NCBI GenBank assembly: GCA_003160265.1
Contig: PLQY01000067.1
Location: forward strand, 7,853 to 13,666
Direction of reading: 5' to 3'
Length of the DNA: 5,814 bases
DNA from: Peptococcaceae bacterium
GTDB taxonomy: Bacteria; Bacillota; DSM-12270; Thermacetogeniales; Thermacetogeniaceae
The notes beneath the pieces were generated by a model, which did no database searches, was not told where the DNA came from, and was given only the letters and a program-made list of their open reading frames with translations. The position numbers were made by a program, and so were the translations under genes. Positions 1-5,680 of the stretch are shown here, piece by piece (positions within the stretch are counted from its first letter, which is position 1; the number at the start of each line of letters is the position of its first letter).

Positions 1-910
1 TGCCCTCCCAGTCCACAGCAGCGATGGCGATGCCGGTCCGGTTGCCTCCGTTCATGCTGAGCAGTTCATAGGCCCGCCGGGCGCCCTCCGGATCCCGTTC
101 AAGCAGTTTCAGATAGAGATAGACACCGTCGGCGTGGTTGTCTACCGTGAGGATCTCCTTGGCAATCCCCCGGTGGTGGAAGTCCAGGGTGCGCTCCATG
201 ATCAGGTCGAGCGCTTGCCGGGACTGGACATGGGTGAGGTCCTCATTCTGCATCGCCTTTCCCCGTCCGCTGTATACCAGGTGATAGAAGCAGGCCCGGG
301 GAATATTCTCCTGCTCCAACAGGTCAAAGATAGCCGGAAGCTGATCGTAGTTGCGACGGTTGATAGTAAAACGCAGGCCAACCCGCACGCCGGCCTGCAG
401 ACAGTGGCGAATCCCTGCCAGTGCCGCCTCGAAAGCCCCGGGCCGGCCGCGGAAGCGGTCGTTGACCGCCCCGGTACCGTCAAGGCTGACCCCCACGTAG
501 CCAACTCCGATAGACCGGAAGTGGCGGGCAACCTCAGGCGTGATCAGGGTGCCGTTGGTAGAGATGGTCGACCGCAGACCCAGGCTGGCAGCATAGCCGG
601 CCAGCTCGAAAAAGTCCGGGCGCAGCAGCGGCTCGCCGCCGGAGAACAGGATCACCGGCACATTGAAGGTGGCCAGGTCATCCAGGAGTCTTTTCCCCTC
701 ACCAGTGTCCAACTCCCGGGCGTGCCGGCCCTGGCTGGCGCTGGCATAGCAGTGCACGCAATGCAGATTGCAGGCCCTGGTACAGTTCCAGACCACCACC
801 GGACCGCGCCCCGCCACCGTTCCATGCTCCTGGCCCCTGGCGGCCTGGCTGTAGCGCAGCGAGTCGCCATAGTTTTCGGTCTCACAGAGCAGCTTGCTGA
901 TGCTGATCAT
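1..910 (-). CDS. nirJ1: AhbC/NirJ1-type radical SAM enzyme of siroheme-dependent heme biosynthesis (partial, 3' end outside window)
   Basis: Reading the minus strand from the ATG at 910-908 gives 303 open codons to the window edge. The N-terminus begins MISISKL and a PVVVWN stretch leads into the radical SAM cluster motif CNLHCVHC, with Cys47, Cys51 and Cys54 to bind the [4Fe-4S] cluster used with S-adenosylmethionine. A LFSGGEPL motif (SGGEP at residues 90-94) and STNGTLI and VSLDG strands (residues 117-145) follow, as expected of the barrel. Later ITNRRN-like, ACFYHLVYSGRG and EILTVDNHADG segments match my memory of AhbC and NirJ1. AhbC removes two acetate side chains from 12,18-didecarboxysiroheme to give Fe-coproporphyrin III; NirJ1 is the related protein annotated in heme d1 loci. 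I cannot separate the two from sequence alone, so the symbol is tentative. Family members are near 390 residues, so roughly 80-90 residues, probably with extra cysteines, are missing. No other heme gene lies in the window. Confidence 0.8.
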   Translation of the reverse strand, partial: MISISKLLCETENYGDSLRYSQAARGQEHGTVAGRGPVVVWNCTRACNLHCVHCYASASQGRHARELDTGEGKRLLDDLATFNVPVILFSGGEPLLRPDFFELAGYAASLGLRSTISTNGTLITPEVARHFRSIGVGYVGVSLDGTGAVNDRFRGRPGAFEAALAGIRHCLQAGVRVGLRFTINRRNYDQLPAIFDLLEQENIPRACFYHLVYSGRGKAMQNEDLTHVQSRQALDLIMERTLDFHHRGIAKEILTVDNHADGVYLYLKLLERDPEGARRAYELLSMNGGNRTGIAIAAVDWEG

Positions 911-946
911 TCGTTTCCATCCCCCAGCGCACAACTTGTCTGTATA

Positions 947-975
947 ATATTATAAGGAAACAGGTATAAGTGCAA
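947..975 (-). promoter_or_regulatory. Putative sigma-A promoter of the AhbC/NirJ1 gene
   Basis: On the minus strand a TTGCAC -35 box (975-970) is followed after 17 bases by TAATAT (952-947). A TATAAT hexamer also sits at 954-949, with a 15-base spacer. Transcription would start near 940, leaving a leader of about 30 bases before the ATG at 910. The GGGGGATGG stretch just upstream of the start is the only purine-rich ribosome binding candidate. Called by eye. Confidence 0.5.
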
Positions 976-1257
976 CTGGGGCTTTGGCCTTCGGACTCGG
1001 CGCCAATTCCTTCAGCCCTGTTTTTCCACGATGACCGCAACAAAAAGCCAAGGTCCACCCCTTTTCCCCGGTGATGAATCTTGACGTTCCATGTATAATA
1101 TTTTTTTGGCATTTTATCTCGTCAAGAGAGGAAATTTAGTATGATTATCGAACAAATATAACCAACATTAATATACTTGAAATTTTTGCGCAGGAACAGC
1201 GCGACCCCCGCGAAAAGAATGCGGTGGCCATATTAAATATTCCGCAATTGCTCAAGC

Positions 1258-1286
1258 TTGGAACAGCCGGGTGTTGACGATAAAAT
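1258..1286 (+). promoter_or_regulatory. Putative sigma-A promoter of the PAS-GGDEF-HD-GYP gene
   Basis: TTGGAA (1258-1263) and TAAAAT (1281-1286) are separated by exactly 17 bases. Initiation would fall near 1292, leaving a leader of only about 15 bases, just enough to include the GGAGG ribosome binding site at 1296-1300. The short leader is a point against it; the TATAAT at 1094-1099 is the alternative and would give a leader of about 200 bases. Confidence 0.35.
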
Positions 1287-1307
1287 AACCACTCCGGAGG
1301 CGAAACG

Positions 1308-3539
1308 ATGGAGCGAGAAAAGAGCAGGGAAGAGCTACTTGCAGAACTGGAGGCGTTGCAACGAAAGATAGGAGCGTCAGAGGATGCGCTCAGGGAAAGT
1401 GATGCCCAACTGCAGCGCATAACAAACAACATGTTCGATATTATAACCCAGACCGATCTGATGGGATTTATCCAGCACGTCAGCCCATCGAATAAAATCG
1501 TTCTGGGATACGAGCCCGAAGAGGTACTGGGGAAAACTGTCTATGATTATTTATATCCGGGCGATATAGAGAAGATGATGCCTGCCGTTCTGGAGGCTAT
1601 CTCTACCAATTCCAATGCCAGAATAGAGTACCGCCTGCGGCATGCCGACGGCCACTATTTATGGCTGGAGTCCGTCATCAGCCCGATATTGGATGACAAT
1701 GGCATAGTTACCGGCGGTATATTTGTGTCCCGTGATATCAACGCCCGCAAGCTGTCGGATGAGGCGCTGCGGGCAAGAGAAGAGGAACTGCGACAGTTGA
1801 CGGACAACATGCTCGACACGGTCATCAAGACAGATGACCGTGGACGCATCCAATATACGAGCATATCATGGAGTCCATCACTTAAAGGCACACTGGGCTA
1901 TAAACCGGAAAATTTAACGGGAAAATCTATTTTTGACCTTATTCATCCGGACGATCTGACCGAATCGATAGCCGCCTTTCAAACCGGCCTCAGCACTGGC
2001 GCCGCTAGGATGGAGTTCCGGATCAGGCATGCCGACGGCCATTACCTGTGGATGGAATCGGTAGGCAAAGCACTGCTTGATGACCAGGGAAAGGCAATCG
2101 GGGCCATCCTCGGCAACCGGGACATCACTGAGCGCAAAAAAGCCGAGGAAAGGCTGCTCCGGACAGCCTCCGAACTGCAGACAGTCTTTCAGGCACTGCC
2201 GGATCTCTACTTCCGTCTCAGCAACGACGGCGTCTTCCTGGACGTTCAGGCAGGTCAGGCGTGCGATCTGTACATACCGAAAGAGGTGCTGCTCGGAAAG
2301 CGGATCCAGGATGTTTCCTTTAAATATAGCCAGTTGTTCCAACAGGCAATCGACCAGGTTCTAAAAACGCGGTCACTGGTCATAATCGAATATACAATTA
2401 CTCACAAAAGCGTCAAAATGTTTTATGAGGCCCGGTTTCTTCCGTTGCTTGAGGACCAGGTCGTCGTGATCGTCCGGAACATCACCGAGCGCAAACAAGC
2501 GGAGCAGCGCCTGAAATACTTGAGTTTTCATGATATGCTGACAGGGATCTATAACCGGTTCTATTTCGAGGAAGAACTTAACCGACTGGACACCAAAAGG
2601 CAGACGCCTCTAAGTATTATCATGGGCGATGTCAACGGCCTCAAAATAGTGAACGACACCTTCGGGCACCAGGAGGGTGACCGGCTGCTGATCGATGCCG
2701 CCGCGATCCTCAAGAAGATCTGCCGCAAGGAAGACGTCGTCTGCCGCTTTGGCGGGGATGAATTCGCCGTTCTCCTGCCTAAGACCAAAAAGGAAACTGC
2801 GATGAAGATCTGCAATCGAGTGAGAATGGCCTGTGAAAAAACTGAACGGAAATTGGCGCCGATAAGCTTTGCCCTGGGAGTCGCCACCAGGGAGGAGATA
2901 GATCAGGCCTTCCATATTGTTCTCCGGGAAGCAGAAAATATGATGTACCGGGACAAGCCGCTGGACAGCAGAACCCCCCGCTTCTCCATGATCACCTCTT
3001 TTCAAAGAGCCTTGGCCGATAAATCTGCGGAAACCCTGGAGCATGGCAGACGTATCCAGGACCTGGTTAAAGAAATAGGAATCCAGCTTGGCCTGTCGAG
3101 CATGGAACAGAACGAGATGAGCCTGTTGGCCGCCCTTCATGACATCGGCCAGATTGCCATACCGACCGATATACTGATGAAGCCCTGCTACCTGACAGAG
3201 AACGAATGGGAGTTGATGAAGAAGCATCCGGAGATCGGGGAGCGGATCGCCCGATCGGTACCGGATCTCGTCAGCATTGCCGAAGCGATCCTGTCCCACC
3301 ACGAGCATTGGGATGGGACGGGCTACCCGCAGGGACTGAAAGGGAAGCAGATCCCGTTGTTCTCCCGCATCCTGGCCATTGCCGACGCCTATGACGTGAT
3401 GATTAACGGACGGCCCTACAAAAAGGCCGTCAAACATAAGGATGCCGTGGAAGAGATCAAAAATTGCGCAGGGACGCAGTTTGATCCGGAATTGGTCAAA
3501 CCTTTCGTGGAAGCGCTATCTTGCACCACGCACCGTTGA
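1308..3539 (+). CDS. Cytoplasmic PAS-PAS-PAS-GGDEF-HD-GYP c-di-GMP turnover protein
   Basis: This 743-residue protein has no signal peptide or membrane segment, so it is probably a soluble sensor. A short N-terminal coiled-coil-like helix (residues 1-35) is followed by PAS1 (about 35-148), PAS2 (about 160-275), PAS3 (about 285-395), GGDEF (about 402-550) and HD-GYP (about 565-740). PAS domains 2 and 3 end in DITERKKAE-like and NITERKQAE signatures. The cyclase domain keeps Asp441, Asn449 and Asp458, the GGDEF signature (482-486) and an RxxD inhibitory site (473-476) exactly five residues before it, so it should make c-di-GMP and be feedback-inhibited. HD-GYP keeps His579, His611-Asp612, His640, HHE at 664-666, GTGYP at 670-674 and Asp693, so phosphodiesterase activity is plausible; the HDxGK lysine is Gln615. 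The start is supported by GGAGG (1296-1300) seven bases upstream. The gene stands alone on its strand. The signal sensed by the PAS domains is unknown. Confidence 0.93.
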   Translation: MEREKSREELLAELEALQRKIGASEDALRESDAQLQRITNNMFDIITQTDLMGFIQHVSPSNKIVLGYEPEEVLGKTVYDYLYPGDIEKMMPAVLEAISTNSNARIEYRLRHADGHYLWLESVISPILDDNGIVTGGIFVSRDINARKLSDEALRAREEELRQLTDNMLDTVIKTDDRGRIQYTSISWSPSLKGTLGYKPENLTGKSIFDLIHPDDLTESIAAFQTGLSTGAARMEFRIRHADGHYLWMESVGKALLDDQGKAIGAILGNRDITERKKAEERLLRTASELQTVFQALPDLYFRLSNDGVFLDVQAGQACDLYIPKEVLLGKRIQDVSFKYSQLFQQAIDQVLKTRSLVIIEYTITHKSVKMFYEARFLPLLEDQVVVIVRNITERKQAEQRLKYLSFHDMLTGIYNRFYFEEELNRLDTKRQTPLSIIMGDVNGLKIVNDTFGHQEGDRLLIDAAAILKKICRKEDVVCRFGGDEFAVLLPKTKKETAMKICNRVRMACEKTERKLAPISFALGVATREEIDQAFHIVLREAENMMYRDKPLDSRTPRFSMITSFQRALADKSAETLEHGRRIQDLVKEIGIQLGLSSMEQNEMSLLAALHDIGQIAIPTDILMKPCYLTENEWELMKKHPEIGERIARSVPDLVSIAEAILSHHEHWDGTGYPQGLKGKQIPLFSRILAIADAYDVMINGRPYKKAVKHKDAVEEIKNCAGTQFDPELVKPFVEALSCTTHR

Positions 3540-3566
3540 TCGGCCCGCAACGATTCCCGATCAACG
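3534..3566. repeat. 10-bp perfect inverted repeat spanning the stop codon of the GGDEF-HD-GYP gene
   Basis: CGTTGATCGG at 3534-3543 is the exact reverse complement of CCGATCAACG at 3557-3566, with a 13-base loop between. The TGA stop of the upstream gene (3537-3539) lies inside the left arm. No T-run follows in either direction, so it is not a standard intrinsic terminator. It could protect the 3' end of the message from exonucleases or act as a protein site; the sequence does not say which. Confidence 0.6.
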
Positions 3567-3700
3567 ACTATAATCCGAAGGCAACTCCTGTTTCAACTTC
3601 AGCACCGGGGCCATCCACGACCACCTTGAACCAATAACAATAATGCTCCGCGCTCCTAGTATGACAATATCGCCCGGAATAATATACTGCCGGCCCGGGC

Positions 3701-3719
3701 AACGCTCAGGCGTTTTTTT
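3701..3719 (+). terminator. Possible intrinsic terminator for the plus-strand signalling gene, inside the 3' end of queF
   Basis: AACGC (3701-3705) pairs with GCGTT (3710-3714) around a TCAG loop, and an uninterrupted T-run continues to 3719. The stem is only 5 bp. The element lies about 160 bases after the plus-strand stop and overlaps the last codons and stop of the convergent queF gene, whose AEKNA tail is what makes the T-run. It could therefore be a by-product of coding sequence. Confidence 0.4.
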
Positions 3720-4080
3720 CGGCTACCGAGGTGATCTTGATACCGCCGCGGGGCTTTTGGACAACGGTGGCCCGGCACCAGCCAGGCTGGCAGGCCGCAA
3801 ACACATCGGCAGCAATCCGGTCTGCCAGAGCCTCGCAGAAGATCCCCTCCTCCCGGAAACTCCACAGGTACAGCTTGAGGCTCTTGCTCTCGATACACCG
3901 GTTGCGCGGGGCATACTCGATGATCACCGTACTCCAGTCCGGCTGGCCTGTAACCGGGCACAGGCTGGTGAACTCGTCGCTCTCCATAACCACCCTGGCC
4001 ACTCTGGCAGGTTTGGCAAAGGTCTCCAGGTTCCGCCCGGGCTCCGGGACCTGCTGGCCCAAGGCTTTAAACTCCGGCAT
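3706..4080 (-). CDS. queF: QueF: NADPH-dependent 7-cyano-7-deazaguanine (preQ0) reductase, short single-domain type
   Basis: This 124-residue protein matches the short single-domain form of QueF, which reduces the nitrile of preQ0 to the aminomethyl group of preQ1 in queuosine biosynthesis in the cytoplasm. The catalytic cysteine is Cys41 in CPVTGQPDW, and Asp48 is the acid that follows it. The family's NADPH-binding signature ESKSLKLY is intact at residues 64-71. Downstream, FCEALADRI holds the conserved glutamate (Glu83), but the residue before it, histidine in the QueF proteins I know (FHE), is Cys82. The start ATG at 4080-4078 has GGAGGTG at 4097-4091, ten bases upstream, overlapping the last codons of yhhQ; the two genes are separated by only seven bases, so they are cotranscribed and probably translationally coupled. 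The presence of the NADPH motif favours reductase over the archaeal QueF-like amidinotransferase. Confidence 0.93.
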   Translation of the reverse strand: MPEFKALGQQVPEPGRNLETFAKPARVARVVMESDEFTSLCPVTGQPDWSTVIIEYAPRNRCIESKSLKLYLWSFREEGIFCEALADRIAADVFAACQPGWCRATVVQKPRGGIKITSVAEKNA

Positions 4081-4087
4081 CGTTTGT

Positions 4088-4777
4088 CTACACCTCCAAA
4101 CGGAATGGGTTGTACTTCACGCCCCAGTCAAAGGTATCGACTCTTTCCACCCGCTTCAACCATCCTACGATCAGGTAGGTCAACGGGGTGGCCGCGGCCT
4201 CGTAAGCCACTTTCCAAACATACTGGGCGACTACCATCTGGATCAGCACTCCACCCGGCACCAGGCCGTAGAAGGCGCCCGCGATGAAGATCAGGGTGTC
4301 CACCCCCTGGCCGATCACCGTCGAGCCGATTGTGCGTGTCCACAGCCACCGTCCGCCAGTCAGCTTCTTCATAAGCGACAGAATGGCGGAATTGGAAAAC
4401 TCCCCGGCCCAGTAGGCCACCAGCGATGCGCCCACCAGCCTGGGGGTCATGCCGAGCACAGTAGCATAAGCATTCTGGTTTTGCCAGAAAGAGGGATGGG
4501 GAAGGGCAATCACCGCCAGAAAGATCAGGGCCATCAAGACGTTGCAGGCAAACCCCACCCAGATCACCAGGCGAGACTTCCGGTAGCCGTAAACCTCCGT
4601 CAGCACATCACCGAAGAGGTAGGAGAGCGGGAACAGGATCACCGCTGCCGGTAGCACCAGTCCGAATACCTGGATCAGTTTCCCGGCGATAATGTTGGAA
4701 AGCAGCAGGAACATCACGAACAGGCAGGCCAGAATCAGAAAGGCCGGGGAAAATTCCTTGCCATTCTCGTGCGTCAT
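4088..4777 (-). CDS. yhhQ: YhhQ/VUT-family (DUF165) queuosine precursor transporter
   Basis: The 229-residue product is a polytopic inner-membrane protein with about six hydrophobic segments: roughly 11-33, 36-56, 68-92, 112-135, 150-172 and 176-206. It carries the family landmarks SNIIAGK (27-33), FGDVLTEVYGY (55-65) and a polar-containing helix with RTIGSTVIGQGVDTLIF (148-164). YhhQ-family proteins import 7-deazaguanine queuosine precursors such as preQ0 and preQ1. The start ATG at 4777-4775 follows AGGAGG at 4790-4785 with a seven-base gap. The gene is first in an operon with queF, and a preQ1 riboswitch occupies its leader, so both context and regulation agree with the assigned substrate class. 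No queC, queD or queE lies in the window, so import followed by QueF reduction could be a salvage route, but those genes may lie elsewhere. Confidence 0.92.
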   Translation of the reverse strand: MTHENGKEFSPAFLILACLFVMFLLLSNIIAGKLIQVFGLVLPAAVILFPLSYLFGDVLTEVYGYRKSRLVIWVGFACNVLMALIFLAVIALPHPSFWQNQNAYATVLGMTPRLVGASLVAYWAGEFSNSAILSLMKKLTGGRWLWTRTIGSTVIGQGVDTLIFIAGAFYGLVPGGVLIQMVVAQYVWKVAYEAAATPLTYLIVGWLKRVERVDTFDWGVKYNPFRLEV

Positions 4778-4784
4778 AACAAAA

Positions 4785-4822
4785 CCTCCTGTTTTGTTAA
4801 AGCGGGTTATCAGCGACCGCTT
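4785..4822 (-). promoter_or_regulatory. preQ1-I riboswitch controlling translation of yhhQ-queF
   Basis: Read on the minus strand, stem P1 is AAGCGG (4822-4817) paired with CCGCUU (4805-4800). The loop UCGCUGAUAAC (4816-4806) keeps the UCGC and UAACCC blocks of the preQ1-I aptamer. The tail UAACAAAACA is the A-rich strand that lies along P1, and it runs straight into AGGAGG (4790-4785), the yhhQ ribosome binding site. Loop CUG (4813-4811) can pair with tail CAG (4791-4789) to form pseudoknot helix P2, which would tie up the start of the Shine-Dalgarno sequence when ligand is bound. The layout matches the well-studied T. tengcongensis aptamer, including UUAACAAAACA, with one extra loop base. 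There is no terminator between aptamer and start codon, so control is inferred to be translational: high preQ1 lowers expression. Confidence 0.92.
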
Positions 4823-4838
4823 ACAAGCTTACAGGAAC

Positions 4839-4847
4839 ATTTTATCA
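4839..4847 (-). promoter_or_regulatory. Putative extended -10 promoter of the yhhQ-queF operon
   Basis: On the minus strand TGATAAAAT (4847-4839) fits an extended -10 element (TG-N-TAAAAT). No good -35 box lies 16-18 bases upstream, which an extended -10 can tolerate. Initiation near 4832 would place the riboswitch aptamer about ten bases from the 5' end of the message. Confidence 0.5.
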
Positions 4848-4918
4848 TATTCAGGCGTCTTCATGCTACTTCCCCCGGCTAACAAATGTGGCGCCGGCTG
4901 CTCATGGCTCCGGGAACG

Positions 4919-4950
4919 AAAAAAGGATGCAACGGGCAGCCCGTTGCATC
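4919..4950 (-). terminator. Strong intrinsic terminator of the two-gene spore coat operon
   Basis: GATGCAACGGGC at 4926-4937 is the exact reverse complement of 4939-4950, giving an 11-bp stem with a three-base loop. Read on the minus strand the hairpin is followed by CC and six T (4924-4919). It lies 25 bases after the stop codon of the second coat gene and separates that operon from the downstream yhhQ promoter. Confidence 0.9.
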
Positions 4951-4975
4951 ACTGGTTTCGGTTAAATACCGATCG

Positions 4976-5248
4976 CTATTGCATCTGGGCCTGCATGGTG
5001 ATGAACTTCTGCTCGGCGCTGGCGTAGAGTTCTTGCGGGGCTGAATCCACCTTGTACCAGCCTTTCTGGCTCATGATGTTGAAAAGGTTTTGCTGGTTCT
5101 GCAGGCTCTTGTTCAGCAAGCCGGAGGCATGATTCCTGACCTGGTCGCATGAGCCCTCCAGCGTCGCGTGGCAGAGCATCTGGGCCTCGAGTTTCTGCAG
5201 GTAGAGAAGCGTTCCGGCCCATTCTTTCTCCTGTGGTTGGTTTGCCAT
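4976..5248 (-). CDS. Small spore coat protein, Coat F-like
   Basis: The 90-residue product is hydrophilic and helical. Its second half, with a QQNLFNIM helix followed by SQKGWYKVDSAPQELY (about residues 53-75), resembles the C-terminal half of Coat F-family (CotF-like) spore coat proteins, where a GWY turn precedes a short proline-containing segment. The first half has a KLEAQMLCHATLE helix with Cys26 and a second cysteine at 34. The start ATG at 5248-5246 follows a GGGGG run about ten bases upstream. It lies 14 bases after the stop of the 67-residue gene and is closed by a strong terminator, so the two form one operon. The role in a sporulating cell would be structural, in the outer layers of the spore. 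Assignment rests on remembered family pattern; the overlapping longer frame on the same strand has no such resemblance. Confidence 0.75.
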   Translation of the reverse strand: MANQPQEKEWAGTLLYLQKLEAQMLCHATLEGSCDQVRNHASGLLNKSLQNQQNLFNIMSQKGWYKVDSAPQELYASAEQKFITMQAQMQ

Positions 5249-5262
5249 GTCTGCTTTCCCCC

Positions 5263-5466
5263 TTATTGTAATTTGCTCTTATTGGTGACAAAGGAAGCCG
5301 TAGCGGATAGCCACTGCTTGTGCTCATTGCTCAGGGACTGGCAATAGGATTTAAGCTGGGGATCGATAGCGCCGCCTGCCGCGTAGTCACAGTTCTTGGC
5401 GATCGATTCAAACAGGCTGCTCATGTCTTCGAGGTACAGCAACTCTCTGGTGGTTAAATGATGCAT
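5263..5466 (-). CDS. Small Coat F-related protein, first gene of the coat operon
   Basis: This 67-residue product consists of two predicted helices: ELLYLEDMSSLFESIAKNC (about 8-26) and the segment from Pro36 to about 60, including QLKSYCQSLSNEHKQWL. The pattern of an N-terminal LLYLED helix, a short linker with cysteines (Cys26, Cys42), and a second helix ending in an EHK-W motif is like the small ferritin-like or Coat F-related proteins encoded beside spore coat genes in Clostridia. Its start at 5466-5464 is well supported by GGAGGG (5479-5474) seven bases upstream. It is followed after 14 bases by the 90-residue Coat F-like gene, so the two are probably partners. I see no sporulation sigma-factor promoter that I would trust in front of it. 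Confidence 0.7.
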   Translation of the reverse strand: MHHLTTRELLYLEDMSSLFESIAKNCDYAAGGAIDPQLKSYCQSLSNEHKQWLSATASFVTNKSKLQ

Positions 5467-5614
5467 GCAAGATCCCTCCGTATGTTTTTTTTATATCTTT
5501 GCCGAAGGGCGAAAAAAAATGCATGAAAGTGTTGCCATTCCAAAATTGCTTGAAAGCCTCTCAAAAAAAACGTCCGTCCCGATTCAGCCGGAACGGTCGC
5601 ATCCCGGGTACCAT

Positions 5615-5646
5615 AAAAAAGACCGGTGCCGTTGAGGCGCCGGTCT
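5615..5646 (-). terminator. Strong intrinsic terminator for an unseen minus-strand transcript entering from the right
   Basis: On the minus strand AGACCGG (5646-5640) pairs with CCGGTCT (5626-5620), continued by GCC/GGC after one mismatch, around a five-base loop. Six T follow (5620-5615). It must end a transcript that starts beyond 5646, either a gene whose end lies in or past the window edge or a non-coding RNA. It also insulates the coat operon from that transcript. Confidence 0.85.
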
Positions 5647-5680
5647 AGCTATGGGAGGAATACGCTTGCTTGAAAAACCG

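Larger units (their letters stand above)
911..1307. other. Divergent intergenic region, about 400 bases, no gene recognised
   Basis: This stretch separates the minus-strand radical SAM gene from the plus-strand PAS-GGDEF-HD-GYP gene. It contains the radical SAM promoter near 947-975 and a hairpin at 979-1018 followed by five T on the plus strand. A TATAAT box lies at 1094-1099 on the plus strand with only a poor -35 (GTGATG, 1071-1076). The inverted repeat CTTGACG/CGTCAAG sits at 1080-1086 and 1120-1126. A six-codon ORF at 1141-1161 has a GAGAGGA upstream. A further hairpin uses TGCGG/CCGCA at 1220-1246. The open frames crossing the region lack convincing starts or codon structure, so I call no gene here. 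Confidence 0.6.

Noticed and set aside
134..955. Plus-strand open frame of 273 codons
   Set aside because: It is antisense to the radical SAM gene, whose frame carries the CxxxCxxC and SGGEP motifs; the plus-strand translation has no recognisable domain.
882..1112. Minus-strand 76-codon frame overlapping the start of the radical SAM gene
   Set aside because: No ribosome binding site in front of its ATG, no family resemblance, and it would run through the radical SAM promoter and start.
1080..1126. TTGACG boxes of an inverted repeat read as -35 promoter elements
   Set aside because: No acceptable -10 box lies 16-18 bases downstream on the plus strand, and only a weak match at 18-19 bases on the minus strand.
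1140..1277. Plus-strand open frame of about 45 codons that reads like protein upstream of the signalling gene
   Set aside because: It has no ATG, GTG or TTG start near its beginning and no ribosome binding site; it was not called as a gene remnant.
2610..3437. Minus-strand open frame of 275 codons
   Set aside because: It is the mirror of the GGDEF and HD-GYP coding sequence, whose plus-strand motifs are unmistakable.
3571..3705. 45 open codons in frame after the TGA of queF, suggesting stop readthrough or a small protein
   Set aside because: queF already has full family length, the open run is within chance at this composition, and no start with a good ribosome binding site is present.
3731..4654. 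Plus-strand open frame of 307 codons
   Set aside because: It is antisense to queF and yhhQ, both recognisable on the minus strand.
4962..5327. Minus-strand 121-codon frame covering the Coat F-like gene
   Set aside because: It is in another frame from the Coat F-like product, crosses the junction of the two coat genes, and its translation has no recognisable pattern.
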